A stretch of 64,000 bases of DNA from Megachile rotundata (lineage: Eukaryota > Arthropoda > Insecta > Hymenoptera > Megachilidae): the NCBI RefSeq assembly GCF_050947335.1, contig NW_027473347.1, positions 1,178,001-1,242,000 of the forward strand, in the 5' to 3' direction. Below, piece after piece: positions 61,793 to 64,000 of this stretch. Position numbers and translations under genes: made by a program. The notes beneath the pieces are model-generated. The model was not told the origin of the DNA. It did not search any database and saw only the letters and a program-made list of their open reading frames with translations. The first letter of the stretch is position 1. Each line of letters opens with the position of its first letter.

Positions 61793-64000
61793 TACAATCA
61801 CAATCATACAATCACTGTCATACGATCACAACCATACAATTACAATCTCAGAATCAGAATCACACAATCACCATCATACAATCACAATCCTACAACCACA
61901 ATCATACAATCACAATCATACAGTCGCAATCATACAATCACTATCATGCAATCTCAGTCATACAATCACAATCATACATTCACAACAATACAATCACAAT
62001 CATACAATCCCAATCATACAGTCGCAATCATACAATCACTGTCATACAATCACAGTCATACAGTCACAATCATAAAATCACAATCATACAATCACAATAA
62101 TACAGTCACAATCATAAAATCTCAATCATTCAAATACAATCATACAGTCACAATCATACATTCGCAATCATACAATCACAATCATACAATCACAATCATC
62201 CAATCACAATCATACAATCACAATAATACAATAACAATCATACTATCACAATCATACTATCACAATCATACAATCACACTCATACGGTCACAATCATACA
62301 ATCACAATCATACAATCACAGTCATACAATCACAATCATACAATCACAATAATACAATCACAAACATTCAAAAGCAGTCATTCAATCACAATCATACAAT
62401 CGCAATCATTCAATCACTATCATACAATCACAGTCATATAATCACGATCATACAATCACAATCATTCAATCACAATCATACAATCGCAATCATATGAATA
62501 CAATCTCCCAAAAAGATTGATACAATCACAATCATACAATCACAATCATACAAGCACAATCATACAATCACAATCATACAATCACGATCGTACAATCGCG
62601 ATCATACAATTACAACCATACAATCACAACCATACAATCACAATAATACAATCACAAACATACCATCACAATCATACAATAACAATCATACAATCGCAAT
62701 CAAATAAATACAATCTCCAAAAAACATTGATACAATCACGATCATACAATCACAATCATACAATCACACTCATATAGTCACAATCATACAATCACACTCA
62801 TACAATCACAATCATACAATCAGAATCATACAATCACTGTCATACGATCACAACCATACAATTACAATCTCAGAATCACAATCACACAATCACGATCATA
62901 CAATCACAATCCTACAATCACAATCATACAATCACAATCATACAATCACAATCATACAATCACAAACATACTGTCACAGTCCTACAATCACAATCATACA
63001 ATCACAATCATATAATGGCATTCATACAACAACAATCATACAATCACAATCATAAAATCGCAATCATACAATCGCACTCATACAATCACAATCATACAAT
63101 CACAATCATACAATCACAATCATTCAATCACAATCATACAATCGCAATCATATAAATACAATCTCCCAAAAACACTGATACAATCACAATCATAAAATCA
63201 CAATAATACAGTCACAATCATACAATCACAATCATACAATCACAGTCATACAATCACAATCATACATTCACAACAATACAATCACAATCATACAATCCCA
63301 ATCATACAGTCGCAATCATATAATCACTATCATACAATCACAGCCATACTACCACAGTCATACAATTACAATCATACAATCACAATTACATTCACAATCA
63401 TGCAATCACAATCATACAATCACAAACATACTATCACAATCATACAATCACAATCATACAATCACAATCATACAATGGCATTCACACAACAACAATCATA
63501 CAATCACAATCATAAAATCGCAATCATACAATCACAATAATACAGTCACAATCATACAATCACAATCATACAATCACAGTCATACTACCGCTGTCATACA
63601 ATTACAATCATACAATCACAATTACAATCACAATCATACAATCGCAATCATACAATCACCATCATACAATCACAATCATGCAGTCACAATTATACAATCA
63701 CAATCATACAATCACAATCATACAATCGCAATCAAACAAAAACAATCATACAATCATAATCATACAATCACAATCATACAATCACAATCATTCAATCACA
63801 ATCATACAATCGCAATCATATAAATACAATCTCCCAAAAACATTGATACAATCACAGCCATACAATCACAATAATACAATAACAATCATATTATCACAAT
63901 CCTACAATCACACTCATACGGTCACAATCATACAATCACAATCATACAATCACAGTCATACAATCACAATCATACAATCACAATTATACAATCACAAACA

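Larger units (their letters stand above)
1..64000 (+). repeat. 14-bp tandem satellite array filling the window
   Basis: The monomer TACAATCACAATCA repeats head to tail from the first base to the last, roughly 4,500 units. Every stretch I read can be parsed into 14-bp units with zero to a few substitutions, plus rare 12-, 13- and 15-bp units. No inverted unit and no unique spacer was seen. Canonical units contain no G, and variant units add single G residues (TACAATCGCAATCA, TACAGTCACAATCA, TACAATCACAGTCA). In another phase the unit is two ACAATC hexamers plus AT, which suggests that it arose from a hexamer repeat; that is inference. Both ends of the window lie inside the array, so its full length is unknown. 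It resembles no satellite family that I can name. Confidence 0.98.
49122..64000 (+). repeat. Domain A': second copy of domain A
   Basis: Position 1 of the window corresponds to 49,122. The order of rare variants then follows domain A to the end of the window, where 63,678 corresponds to 12,132. The displacement drifts in steps: 49,121 at the start, 49,135 by 1.3 kb, 50,718 from 3.7 to 5.9 kb, 51,028-51,042 at 6.8-8.0 kb, 51,224 at 8.8-10.5 kb, 51,672 at 11 kb and 51,546 at 12.1 kb. Most steps are whole multiples of 14. The copy runs past the right edge of the window. Similarity is very high over kilobases, with only scattered private substitutions. Confidence 0.9.

Noticed and set aside
1..64000. 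CRISPR array
   Set aside because: There are no unique spacers between repeats. Every unit is a variant of one 14-mer, and there are no cas genes or leader.
1..64000. Telomeric repeat
   Set aside because: The unit is 14 bp, lacks the G runs typical of telomeric strands, and shows multi-kilobase higher-order blocks not expected of telomerase-made DNA.
1..64000. G-quadruplex or i-motif potential
   Set aside because: C residues on the + strand are mostly isolated, with at most short CCC runs in the marker pairs, so four-stranded structures are not expected.
1..64000. Transposable element fragments or inverted repeats that mark insertion ends
   Set aside because: All block junctions are between monomers of the same satellite in the same orientation. 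I saw no foreign sequence or target-site duplications.

Overview
The whole 64 kb window is one head-to-tail satellite array with no unique-sequence DNA that I can see. The basic unit is a 14-bp monomer, canonical form TACAATCACAATCA on the + strand. In another phase it reads ACAATC-ACAATC-AT, a hexamer doublet plus AT. All monomers point the same way. The canonical unit has seven A, four C, three T and no G, so the + strand is strongly depleted in G from end to end. I find no credible protein gene, RNA gene, transposon, CRISPR array or origin. The organism cannot be named from this sequence. A multi-level satellite this long fits a eukaryotic heterochromatic region (pericentromere, subtelomere, or sex or B chromosome) far better than a bacterium, but that is inference.

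Monomers carry point variants, and strings of variants recur in fixed order, so higher-order structure can be read by eye. Domain A (about 1-15,252) is rich in a divergent in-register monomer pair (TATAAATACAATCT then CCCAAAAACATTGA) and holds three CpG-bearing GTAC sub-arrays. The central domain (about 15,253-47,516) has a different vocabulary and is built of multi-kilobase blocks in the order P1-P2-Q1-P3-P4-Q2-R. The last of these form a direct repeat with a displacement of 14.8 kb (20.4-30.8 kb against 35.2-45.6 kb), with an extra 4,404-bp tandem copy of P at 30.7-35.1 kb. A short transition zone (47,517-49,121) carries 780-bp and 252-bp tandem duplications. Domain A' (49,122-64,000) is a second copy of A, colinear with positions 1 to about 12,450 but displaced by 49.1-51.7 kb, with several insertions and deletions that are whole numbers of monomers and one private 1,583-bp tandem duplication.

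Many open frames exist on the + strand only. They are a property of the repeat: the monomer lacks stops, and because 14 is not a multiple of 3 all three frames read the same 14-codon cycle (YNHNHTITIIQSQS). The - strand carries TGA twice per 42 bases in every frame. The frames are broken by 12-, 13- and 15-bp units and by TAA/TAG variants, and I call none of them a gene. Block edges are given to within about 20 bases, since near-identical monomers blur every junction.
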